From NCBI GenBank assembly GCA_021613335.1, contig JAJTWR010000299.1, positions 4,594,501 through 4,658,500 on the forward strand: a DNA stretch of 64,000 bases. The letters are read 5' to 3'. Under the pieces are notes generated by a model. It was not told the origin of the DNA. It saw only the letters and a list, made by a program, of their open reading frames with translations, and made no database searches. The position numbers were made by a program, and so were the translations under genes. This DNA comes from Whitmania pigra (lineage: Eukaryota > Annelida > Clitellata > Hirudinida > Haemopidae). Shown one piece after another: positions 27,568 through 37,810 of the stretch; position 1 is the first letter of the stretch; each line of letters opens with the position of its first letter.

Positions 27568-29979
27568 TAAAAAAAAAATAATAAATAATAAAAATAATTT
27601 TCTTGAGAGAAAGAAACTTAATATCTAGTAATTAATTAATGATGAGTATTAATGATCAGCAATGCCACACATGCCCTTGCCAACGGTTGGTGATATAGCC
27701 AGGTCCTTAATTAAATACATTCTTGTGAATCACGTACAGGAATTTTGGGTAAAAAGTCAGCGTTAATTTGATAAATTTCTGTAGTTAATTGCATGATTCT
27801 TGAACCTGGGCCAAACTTATATAAAGCATTCGATGGCTTTCGTGGATACAACGCATAAATTTAATATTATTGATAAAAGCGTATTTTGAAATTTTACAAT
27901 ATTCACCTGTGCCTAGTTTGTTTTTATCCACCTTGAAACTTGTCACCGAATCTTTTGTTTCTTTACTTTGCTCCACACCAACGGAATAGGTTTGGATTTT
28001 ACACGGTAAAATGTCCTGGATGTCGTAGGAAACAACTTTGCACCAACCGATAGAAAGACAGTTTTTCAGACATGCGTCAAGTCTAGTCACAGACGTTTTA
28101 GTCAAGCCTTTGAACTGCACTGTTGGCAAAGTAGTCCAAGCTGATTGGCCTTGTGATTTAAAAGGAGTTGTTAGTCTAACATTTCATCTCTAATTATAAT
28201 TAAATTATTAGGACTTTATAATTTATTATTAATAAAATTAATATTAGTGCGATTATAAATTCCTAATAATTTAAGATCTAAAAAAGCCCGATGTTATAAG
28301 GTAACCAGTTAAAAGCAATAACAGAAATCATAAATTTTAAAATCAAAAATTTAACAATTCAATCAAAACAACGACAATAAATTTTTTTAAATAATAAAAT
28401 TAAAAAAACAAAAGTGTTTGAAGACTCTGCCTGCCCGTTCAGATCCTGTCACTGCTGTAAGTTGTTATGTTGCTCTTATTAAGTTAGGTTGTTGAGTTTA
28501 GTTATTATAATAATTACTTTTACACTCTTGTGATTGATGAGTTATAAGCTATTATTTTGCATTATTACTTACTTATTTATTTATTTATTTGATTATAGTC
28601 CGTTGCATGATTTGGACTTATTTGCATTATTACAGTTTACATGAAATTGTGCAGGTTCATTTCAATAAAGATGGTTTTATTCGTTTGTGCTCGTTCTATG
28701 ATTGAGGCGGTTTTAAGGCATCATACTTAAAGGCGTATGTTTTACATCAATGGCGTATAACAATATTAACCAGAGAAATTCAAGCTATTTAACGGGAACT
28801 CACCGGTTGTAGGGGCAATATTTTCCAACTTAGGTTCATTTTGACTCACATTCAAGCCTTCAGGAAGAACGCACGATTTATCTAGCAAATAAACAACGGA
28901 CCCATTCATTGGAATCAAATCTTCCTCTTTGAAGGACCCTGAAAGGCCACCATGATACCAACAAGCGGGATTTGATTCAAGGTCATAGGCCATAGCCTCG
29001 CAAACCTCTACCATAATGCAATACATAAGACATATATAGAGGTCACTTGATAAACCGGCCAATAAACCTTTAGCAGTTTTATCATGTACTTCTTTCCAAC
29101 ATATTTTACCTGCAACGACATGATCCACATCAATAAATTCAAAAATTTTAATTAAAAAATAATTATTAAAACGTAATACTTGAATTGTATTACACGATGT
29201 GAAAGTAAATTTAATGGCCCTATTTTTACAATTTTAGAATATTAACCTGAGGCTAATTTGTATTTATTCACTATGTAACTGGTGATCGAATCTTTCGTTT
29301 CTTTACTTTCCTCTACACCAACAGAGAAAGTTTGGATCTCACATGGTAAAAGTGCCTCACTGTCGTAAGAAACGACGTTACACCACCCGATGTAAAGGCA
29401 AGCTTTCAGACATTCATCAAGTCTAGTTAACGATGTTTTGGTCAAGCCATTGAACTGTACCTTTGGCAAGGTGGTCCAAGCCGATTCACCTTGCGATTTG
29501 AAACAAAATTTTTGACGAATAATTTAACAATATTTGTCACAAAATTATTGACATTCGATATTATACATAAGTATTATTACCTAGGCACAGTTGAAAAACT
29601 CTATAAACAAATAAGCAACGGTTTTAATCGATGGCGCATTAAATCGTGTAGCTTGTTCTATCTAGAAGATGCACCCAAAAAATAAAATGATAAGTTATAT
29701 GGCAATTAACCAGCTATAAATTAGTATTTCTTAAATACAAAGACGTAATTTCAGCAATTTCAAAAAAGGTGATTAGAGTCGACCTTCGTCGTGGGCAAAT
29801 CCTTCATAAAGTGAGGATATGACCTTTTTTGGGGTCTGGTATAAAAGCTACCCAAATTTCGTATAACCCTAAATGTATGCTCAATCTGAACAATTGCCAA
29901 TAATTACGTATTACTTGCCTGCAACTATTCCAATGTAGGACATAAGTAAAATTTCAAGACAAAGAATCATCTTTAACAT
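27126..29979 (-). CDS. Secreted four-PAN-domain protein (paralogue 2, intact)
   Basis: Exons: 29919-29979 (signal), 29247-29489 (A), 28804-29109 (B), 27907-28149 (A'), 27126-27427 (B', stop). The spliced frame is 384 codons with no internal stop. The signal peptide is MLKMILCLEILLMSYIGIVA. A modules begin ESAWTTLPKVQFNGL and carry CLKACLYIGWCNVVSYD..LPCEI. B modules begin with CWKEVH and carry CLMYCIMVEVCEAMAYD..ACWYH. Both have the CX3CX5C..C pattern of PAN/apple domains, which bind proteins or glycans outside the cell. All four introns are phase 1, so each exon is a self-contained shuffling unit. Intron 1 starts with GC (CAG|GCAAGT); a GT choice would create a stop at the A junction. An acceptor-like CAG lies directly before the ATG. 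The ligand is unknown. Confidence 0.82.
27490..27578. repeat. (TAA)n microsatellite in PAN paralogue 2
   Basis: AAT/TAA array in the A'-B' intron, homologous to the one at 21085-21250 but shorter. Confidence 0.93.
28569..28620 (-). mobile_element. LINE/SINE tail-only insertion with 13-bp TSD
   Basis: A 52-bp insert which, on the minus strand, reads AAGTCCAAATCATGCAACGG then ACTATAATCAAATAAATAAA. It is the 3' tail of the LINE that ends at 43534. It is flanked by TTTGCATTATTAC at 28556-28568 and 28621-28633. It lies in the B-A' intron of PAN paralogue 2 and is absent from the corresponding intron of paralogue 1, so it inserted after the duplication or was lost from paralogue 1. Confidence 0.8.
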
Positions 29980-30334
29980 CTGGAATTTACAATTTGAGTA
30001 ATACGAAAGTACTACTAAATTTGATATAATTTGAATTAATGTATAAAATTATAAATTCAAACGAGCATGGAAACTCCTTCTTGTAAAATGGATTTCATGC
30101 ATTTATAGCGATTACTGAGCAAAGTATAAATCACACAATAAATGAATCGATGATCTGTCAAATGATGGTCAAGCATAAGAAAGTTTAGGAACAATTGAAA
30201 TACAAAAAATATATTTAGATACTTTATATACATATATATTACATATATATATAATTTTAAATGCGAATAATATTTATGATAATTATATTCAATGGTTAAG
30301 ATAAGTTGACTTTTACTGAAGAACATGATTAATT

Positions 30335-30545
30335 AAAATTGATATTATGCAATCTGCCAATGACTAACGCAAAGGCATTCATAAGCATAAACAACAGATG
30401 TTGCTCAAATAAAATTTTTAAACGTTCAAAAAACGAATTTTGACATATGATTTTCTAAACATAATTTTTAGAAACTTGGCTGCTTGGACCCTAGGGACAA
30501 TCATGAACATGTGGTTAATGCAATCATCATGATAAATCAATCCTC
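30335..30545. repeat. Dispersed cluster repeat (copy 4)
   Basis: Diverged copy of the block at 18395-18625, ending ATGTGGTTAATGCAATCATC and ATAAATCAAT. It is about 360 bp upstream of the signal exon of PAN paralogue 2, as copy 2 is for paralogue 1. Confidence 0.75.
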
Positions 30546-30574
30546 AAACTTGTAATCATTCATCATCATCCTGA

Positions 30575-30828
30575 TATCACAAAAGCACGGAGCTTCTCAT
30601 CCGACGGCTGCGCTTCGTCTCGTCAAAGAAACAGCCCAGGACTTCACGAGAGACTTTCGCTTCCAGAGCTTGGCCGTCTTGGCCTTCCAGAAGTCTAGCG
30701 TCTTCTTCTTCGGTCTATTCGAAGACACCAACCTATGCGCCATACATGCCAAGCACGTTACCATCATGCCGAAAAGACATAAAAATAATAAAAATAATGA
30801 CATTCAGCTAGCCAGGACCGCGCTATAA
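30575..30828 (+). pseudogene. Histone H3 pseudogene (C-terminal part)
   Basis: It reads [14 protein letters not shown], then after a shift of frame (about 4 bases missing at 30616) [20 protein letters not shown] and [20 protein letters not shown], and finally DIQLARTAL and a stop. This is the C-terminal two thirds of a canonical H3 histone fold. Further damage: a 24-bp insertion of AAAAATAAT-type sequence between MPK and DIQLAR, loss of the RIRGERA end, and absence of the N-terminal tail and roughly the first 53 residues. There is no intron. It is GC-richer than its flanks. Animal replication-dependent H3 genes are intronless, so a DNA-level or retro-copied origin cannot be told apart. Confidence 0.85.
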
Positions 30829-30839
30829 AGTAGGATCAA

Positions 30840-32185
30840 ATAGGAGGTCATTTTCTTTCATTGTGAATTATCAAAATACGTCTTTTCAAGAACAAACTAG
30901 CACCAACAATTTTGAGTTCCTTCCTTCCTTTATTATTCGTTCCCATATTTTATTGATTCCTTTATGATTATTAGTAATTGAAAATTTAAAAAAAACATAA
31001 ACTGCAAATCTTCCAATGGTCAGGCCTTATGAAGGGGACGAATATCTACTAAGTTATAGAAATCAATCTTATTCCAACCACGTTGTGGCGAAACCTGCGG
31101 TGTTTGGTATATTTCAATTTTATCCGTATTCCACTTGAAAAATCGTGGTCGACATCATGCGGGGCAACAAAGAGCTTGTCGACTATTCTGCGACAACTCG
31201 TTCTCAGTTAGTTGATGATATTTTTCTTTATTCTTCTGTAACAAGTATTTATTTATTTAATCTAATTGTATACTGTTTTGGAGCTTTTTTTGAAAATGTT
31301 GATAAAAACCTAATCGTATTAACAAGAAAGTCCAATAGCCCAATCTAATTTAGACCACTTCGGTTTGTTAAAAATTCTGTAACCTCACTCCATCTAATTA
31401 AATGCTAATGCTAGCGGGACAAGAAACTGTTAAAAAGGAGAAGCAATTCATTCATTCGACCAAATAAACTAAATCTGTAAAGACCAGCAATTTAATCGTG
31501 TTTGATCTGCAAACAAGTGAACGATGATAATAAAGTTATGAACTACAATTAATGTAATATAAACAATGAAACTTTTTAAATACTTTAAATGAGTTAAGGG
31601 TGCAGTTTAACTGCAGTTTCAATTAGTAGGCTAGTACAATTTTTTTCTCCAATGAAATAAATTAGAGCAATCTAGTAAAATTGAGCGGAAAATAATTTGA
31701 TGATCGTCCAATTTGATTGTCGTCTAGCTCATAAAATTTTAATTTTCTTAAAATTATTAAACTTAAAAAAATGATAATAATTATTAATTGATTAAATTTA
31801 CGCAGATGTTTGTCGACAAGGAGTCATTACTTAAAGCTAATGCCATCCAGCTTGTCGAGATGGTTGTCAATCTGTCAGAGGCGGAGGCTTGAAGAACATC
31901 AAGATCATAAACATCTGTTGACTGGAGGTACATAATTGTTGAAACATATTGATTCAAAATATGAATTTGAAAATACTGTTTTCAAAGTAAAACTTTTTTG
32001 AGCCTAGAGATAAACGTAATTAACATAAAGCTCAACATGAGATTGACTCGTGAATGTGAGTACTTCTGAAAAAAGGCTGGACCAAAAGGGAAGATGATAA
32101 TGGAAAGCCAGGCGGTAGCCTAAATTTGTTAGACAAGATTCCTTGACAATTTGCACATCATCAAACATTTGTTCATTCATCATAC
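30840..32185. other. AT-rich DNA, no gene seen
   Basis: No convincing exon or element. A short open frame at 31145-31348 lacks recognisable features. Confidence 0.45.
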
Positions 32186-32189
32186 TGAA

Positions 32190-32275
32190 GTGACCCGTCA
32201 ACATAGCCCGAGGACAAAATAGTCCAGGAAGGAAAAACCCCGTCAAAATAGCCTCCTCAAAATAGCCCGGCGTCT
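32190..32275. mobile_element. hAT-like GTCAAAATAGCC element, single end
   Basis: GTGACCCGTCAACATAGCCC is followed by GGACAAAATAGTCCAGGA, CCCCGTCAAAATAGCC and AAAATAGCCCGGCGTC. Only one array-bearing end is present; no inverted partner was found downstream. It is probably a truncated copy. Confidence 0.6.
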
Positions 32276-32442
32276 TCTATTGCTTTCAATTGAACAGATA
32301 TCGCCTGACTATTACACACTACTTTCACCACAAGAAAGGGAATTATTAATATTATAAAATTATTGCATTTCTGTTACTTTGACACTCTCTCACTTGATTT
32401 TTGAATTTTAGCTAAATTTAACCCACTCCACATTATTTAATA

Positions 32443-32540
32443 CAGGGGTTTCGAACCTTTTTGTGCCCATGGCTCCCTTAGAGGACAAAATGTGGTCCAA
32501 GGCCCCCCTATCAAACTTTTTCAAGAATAAAAGTGATGAA
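32443..32540 (+). mobile_element. hAT-type terminus
   Basis: CAGGGGTTTCGAACCTTTTT followed by GCCCATGGCTCCCTTAGAGG and GGCCCCCCTA is the standard wording of a hAT end (CAGGGGTTCTCAACC type). A possibly related TTTTCAACCTTTTTT occurs at 33805. The rest of the element is not recognisable, and a LINE fragment follows. Confidence 0.55.
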
Positions 32541-32599
32541 CAAATAATTTATTTTATGTATTTTGAAAGCAAATTTTTAATGTGAAGATTGCTCCTGCT

Positions 32600-33670
32600 T
32601 TGACATTGTGCTGATAAACTTCTCTTACCATTCTGCCATATTTTTAATCTTATCTTTCTTTTTAATATCTTTCAATGTGGATGAGTTAACCCTTTATTGG
32701 ATCTTAGCTTATATCACTCCAATTCACAAAAAACATTCTATCCAGGGAATTACAGACCAATATCACCCACATTTTCTTGTTGTCGTGCTATGGAAGATAT
32801 GATCAATAAAGACATCTTGAATTACTTTCAGGCAAACAACCTTATATCTACCAATCAACATGACTTTCTAAATATGAGGTAAACATGTATAACCTGATTG
32901 TGTATACCAATCATTGGTCAATTTTAATCTCTACCAGAGCATTACACACTGATTTCAAAAAGTCCTTCGAGTCAGTGTCAATATAAAATTCAGTATCAGC
33001 TAAAATTACTGACAAAGGAATTTTTGGCAACCTTAAGATTTGTCAAATGACACAATATAACATAATAATTATTTATAGTTGGTTAAGAAGACCTGTGTAA
33101 TAACCACTCTTTATAGATCTAACAACCAAATTATAGTTTGTAAACTGTTCGCAGATGATATCAGGCTCTACTCAACATCATCTCCTTACAACTCTTTCTT
33201 ACAAACTGCTATTGACAGGTTGAGAAGTGAAAAATGGAAATTACAATTATCTTTCAAGCATCCATCAAAACAACGGGGGACTGAACCATGCCTAACAAAT
33301 GCACAATCTGCTCATAACCCATATCTTTCAACGGTAATACTTTACAGTTGGTGTCTTCAATGATAATAAACCCACTTTCAAAGCCCATGTCAACAATATC
33401 ATTCATAAGGCCTTTGTCAGAATACGCCTAATCAAATGATTTCGATCAATTGAGGCGAATATTGACTAGAACGTATTGCACCAATTGTGGCCAATGCTCA
33501 ATATTGTTTCTCAATCTGGAGCCCTGTAACAAGCAGCTCGTAACAAAGATCAAAATAGCCTAAACGTTTTTCACAAAAGATATTCCAGGATTACAATGTC
33601 TACCTTAAAAGAGCAGACTTTAGAAACTTGGACTCAAGACACTCGAGCATCAACGCTCATCTATACTTGA
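32600..33670 (+). mobile_element. LINE reverse-transcriptase remnant (CR1/Jockey-like)
   Basis: Shifted frames give YITPIHKKHS, PGNYRPISPTFSCCRAMEDM, INKDILNYFQANNLISTNQH (RT domain start), and about 300 bp later CKLFADDIRLYS with the catalytic [F/Y]ADD core. PTFKAHVNN..IHKAFVRI and a decayed post-RT region follow. The NYRPISLT and QHGFL-like motifs suggest the CR1/L2/Jockey group. Several frameshifts and internal loss make it inactive. Confidence 0.7.
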
Positions 33671-34106
33671 TGCCTATATGATACAATAATATTATGTAAT
33701 AATAATATTAATACAAAATATTAACAACTTCAATCTGCATCATCTTCCAAATTCCCGTTTTCATGTTATCTTACACTCGTGATCACATCTTTCGTCTAGG
33801 AAGTCATGGGTTTTCAACCTTTTTTATTTTGAGTTTTCAGAAGATGAAGCAATAAAGTTTGCCAGCTTCAAAGAGAAATAGATATCTATTATTACCTTAT
33901 CAAGGCCGGTCGAACGCTTTTAGTTTAAAATATGAAATTTTGATTTATTAAAAATCAGATATACATTTTCTTTATTTTCTCCCAATAAGGTGGATGCCAT
34001 TGAAGGGTGGAAGCAGTAACAGATTGCCTTGCCAGAATTTTCAGGCAACATTGTCTCTAATTGAAAAACGAACCTCACTCAAACTACTTCCATTTTTGCA
34101 AAAACC

Positions 34107-34163
34107 TGACCATTTATTTATTTGATTATTGTCCGTTGCATGACTAAGATGATTTGGACTTAA
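34107..34163 (-). mobile_element. LINE/SINE 3' tail fragment
   Basis: On the minus strand AAGTCCAAATCATCTTAGTC, ATGCAACGGACAATAATCAA, ATAAATAAAT. It is the same tail as at 43488-43534, 28569 and 50278. No target duplication is clear here. Confidence 0.65.
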
Positions 34164-34634
34164 AACATGGCTCGGATACGTTTCTTTTTATATATAGAAT
34201 TTTCATAGACCTTTTTCACGCAATGCACCGAAACACATTAGATTTACATACTTATAAAATTTATTGGATTAAGACTAATATTTCGTGCAATTTTCAGGAA
34301 ATACTGGATATGCCTAAAATTACGTTTAAGAACAAGTAACACTACAAATGCTTTTTTTTGTCTAGCGGGGCATTGACATGCTGAAAAATGACTGAATTAT
34401 CCCCATTATTGTCACACAGCAGAAGATACCAGTACAGTGTTTGAACATATTTTGTGAGTTCTGCTTCTCCTCCTCAAAGATGAGTTCAGATGATCCACGA
34501 GAGGAAATGGTAGCCCAGTGCCATCACTGAGTTCAACTCCAAAATTTGTTTTAAAAAACGTTTTTGGGGCCCTCTGACATCTTGCTAATAATATTTATAG
34601 CCATCTGGACCACCAAAATTTAATTTAATAATAA

Positions 34635-34800
34635 TAGGTTTTTTTTTGTATAGCGCTAGAAGCGTTCAAATTCGTTTGAATAGCGCCGCATCTAATTGGC
34701 GGTTTGCGGCTGTACAAGTTGGGTTTCGAATCTTAAAGAGTGTTGCTTTTACAGTAGTTCGCAAGCACGCTATCCTCCGAGCTAACTTGCTGTTATTTTT
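34635..34800 (-). repeat. tRNA-derived SINE
   Basis: Minus strand: GTTAGCTCGGAGGATAGCGT (A-box region), GATTCGAAACC (B-box), then a non-tRNA body ending GCGCTATACAAAAAAAAACC and TATTATTATTA. The GCGCTATA..(ATT)n ending is a common SINE 3' end in marine invertebrates. It is much more GC-rich than its flanks. Confidence 0.65.
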
Positions 34801-35508
34801 TCAGAAAAAAAGAAATTAAATGCATTTAATTAGCAAACTTCAGAAAAGTAATCTTACGAAAGCATTTGAATATGGTCCATCGACTAACCCCCAAATTTAA
34901 CTCATTTTAAACTAAAATCTTTGAGAGCTTTACGGAAATATCTCTGAAAATCTCTAAAATTGACAATTTCAAGTTTTTGAAGGCCTTTATTTGTATTTTT
35001 TCGAGAAAATTGAGATTCTTTCTAAAACTCAATAAAGCAAAAACTTATCAAATGCTCGAGATGGGACCAACTTAAAATGTAGTAAGCAATTGTAGTATGA
35101 ATATTAATACGTGCTATAATAAAAATGTGCTTAAACTTTTGTACGCAAAATTTTTGTGTTATCATACATCATGGCTCTTTTAATCTTTTAAACTGAGGTC
35201 ACAATAATCCATTTCATACTGGATTCATACGTTATCGTCTTCAAATTTTGGGGTATGAATATTAGGGAATGCTCCTAATTTTATGTGATGAGCTAACGAC
35301 TGCCTGATTTTGTAATGATTTTCTATAGAAGCACAGCAATCATCAATCATGAATTTTACATTGTTAATAAATTGTAAAATGGTTGTATAATGCCTTTAAT
35401 TTATTAAACAAATTTTCTTAACAAGCATTTTACTTTCTGCAACTCTCCCTGCTCGGAGATCACTGCCCAAGATCTACAATAAACTCTTCCTCATCACTTT
35501 TAGAAACA

Positions 35509-37023
35509 TCATTGTCCAGTCTGGCTTACATACACACCCTCTGGAAGGACGCAGGATTTGTCAAGTAGATAAGTAGTTGCACCTTCCATTGAGATCAAAT
35601 CATCCTCCTTTGTAGACCCTGAAATGCCCACATGGTACCAACAAGATTGATTGGTTTTGGAATCAAAAACAGCTGCATCGCATGCATCTAGGGCGATACA
35701 ATACATTAGGCACTCATAAAGTATCTTGGTTGACCCCGAAAAAAAACCTTTGGCAGTTTTTCCAGGCACAGCTTTCCAGCATGTTTTACCTGCAACATTT
35801 TGGCCGACTTGATTAAAAGCTTAAAAAAACATTGTATTTATTTCAAGATTGTCCATATCATTCAAAATGATTTCTAACGTTTCAAGATCTAAAGGACCGT
35901 CAAAATAGCCCGGCAACAAAATAGCACATTAAAATTTATTGCAAAAAGTATTACATTTAATTATATGTAAATTAGTCACATTAAATTAGTTGTAAAATTG
36001 AAAAAAATTCCGCGTAGATAATCGAGATGTCCTGTGTTGAACGAAGACGTTAAGTTCCAAGTACTTAACCTTATATAAGCTACATTAATTTCCAACACCA
36101 AATCAAATTCTTCATATTGCAACAGGAAATCGAATGAGTGTCTGGTAAATTCTCTAAGAGTCTGATTATTTTTGTGCAGTTCGTATGCACTGGAATCCTA
36201 ATAATATATACGATAAATCCACTTGATAAAATTTCCTGATACCTATCAAACTCAAGTCGGTCAGTTAACAAACTGAAATCAAATTAAATTTAGAATCGTG
36301 TAAATTCATTCAACTCAAAATAATTTTCAAAATAGTTTTTCTAGGTTATATGGTACTATTTTGTATTGGGCTACTTTGACGGGTTACTTCTGAAGATTGA
36401 ATTACTCACCCGAAGCAACTTTGGCTTTATCCACTAAGTAAGTTGTAACTGAATCTTTTGTTTCATTACTTTTTCTAACATCCGATGAACTAATCTCAAT
36501 CTCACATGGTAAAGTTGCTTCACTGTCGAAAGAAACGACATTGCACCATTCGATGTAAAAGCAAGTTTTCAAGCACATTTCCAGTTTGGTTTCAGATAAT
36601 TTTATCAGACCCCTATAATGAACTTTGGGAAGAGTAGTCCATGCAAATTCACCTGATATTTTAAAATGAATTGACCACAAAATATATATGTAATATATAT
36701 GACAATATATATGTATTATAAATGACATAAAACTTGTTAAATTTATGAGCTTAAATATGAGATGACGCTAGAATATAACAAAACTTAAGTTCAAAATTAT
36801 TACAGAATAATCGAAGAGCACTTTCTAAAACACTTTTTTGTTTGAGAGTTGTTGAGATAAATTAAATGATTTAGTTATGTTAAAAGAATCAGTCTGGTTT
36901 AGACTTTGGAGAAAAATTTATTAAAAGGTAATTTTTATTATTCACAATAATATTCTACTAGCCTGCAGCTATTCCGAGGTAGGCTAGAGACAAAATTTGA
37001 AACCAGAGAATCATCCTTAACAT
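35509..37023 (-). CDS. Secreted two-PAN-domain protein (paralogue 3, intact)
   Basis: Exons: 36963-37023 (signal MLRMILWFQILSLAYLGIAA), 36410-36652 (A), 35509-35789 (B, stop). The spliced frame is 194 codons. The A module starts EFAWTTLPKVHYRGL with CLKTCFYIEWCNVVSFD..LPCEIE. The B module starts KTCWKAVPGKTAKGF with CLMYCIALDACDAAVFD..SCWYH and YLLDKSCVLPEG. The A exon is 243 bp, the same length as the intact copies in paralogues 2 and 5. Both introns are phase 1, and intron 1 uses a GC donor (CAG|GCTAGT). Unlike paralogue 2 it has a single A-B pair. An array-ended hAT-like element (35894-36388) occupies most of intron 2. The product is probably extracellular, with partner unknown. Confidence 0.82.
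35894..36388. mobile_element. hAT-like GTCAAAATAGCC element, copy D (intronic)
   Basis: Left end GGACCGTCAAAATAGCCCGG then CAACAAAATAGCAC. Right end GGTACTATTTTGTATTGGGC then TACTTTGACGGGTTAC. The interior shares ATTGCAAAAAGTATTAC-type sequence with the other copies. It sits wholly inside intron 2 of PAN paralogue 3. No clear 8-bp duplication remains, so it is old. Confidence 0.7.
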
Positions 37024-37115
37024 CTGCAATTACTTCAAAATTTTATACAAATGTTTTATAATTACAGTTAGTAGGACTAATTTATGAAGACAGATATTTA
37101 AACCTCAAGAAGATT

Positions 37116-37810
37116 TCCATTTATACTGATGTGTGGCGCAGAACCATAATAAACATTTAAAATCTAAAAAACTCTCATGCTTGGTCTTGGTGGCCCTAAG
37201 ACAACATTAACGTCTTTCTTTGACAAATTGAACAGATAAATATTGACATAAATAAGATACATAAACAAGATTCGATTGAATAATGCAATAAAAACATAAA
37301 ATTAATTTGTTCAGGGATTCATTTATCATCAAGATTCACGATCATTCAAATCATTCATGTTGCTTGGAATGAAATATTTACTCGGAAACATCTGCCTCTT
37401 TAGTTCTTTACTGTTTTAAAGTTTTTGGAGCCTTTTTCAGCTTCAGTATTTTTGAATTCCTTTCCAGGAGTCAGTATCTTCCCATTTATACTGATGTGTG
37501 GCACAGAACCGCAGTAAACATTCTAAAACTAAAAAACACTCATGCTCGGTCTTGGTGGTCCTAAAACAACATTAACATCTTTCTTTGACAAATTTAAATA
37601 AAAAACATGTTTATTCGATTGAATAATGCAATAAAAACATAAAATTAATTTGTTCAGGGATTCATTTATCATCAAGATTCACGATCAAAAATCCTTCATG
37701 TTGCTATATGAATGAAATATTTACTCGGAGACATCTGGCTCCTTAGTTCTTTACTGGTTTAAAGTTGTTGCCTCTTTCAGCTTGAATATTCTTGAATTCC
37801 TTTCCATTTT
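37116..37810. repeat. Tandem duplication, about 366-bp unit
   Basis: The text from TCCATTTATACTGATGTGTG through CTCATGCTTGGTCTTGGTGG, CATCAAGATTCACGATC and GAAATATTTACTCGGA is repeated once, at 37116-37475 and 37481-37810, with scattered differences and a small deletion in copy 2. It lies immediately 5' of PAN paralogue 3 and so would duplicate upstream control sequence. Confidence 0.8.
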
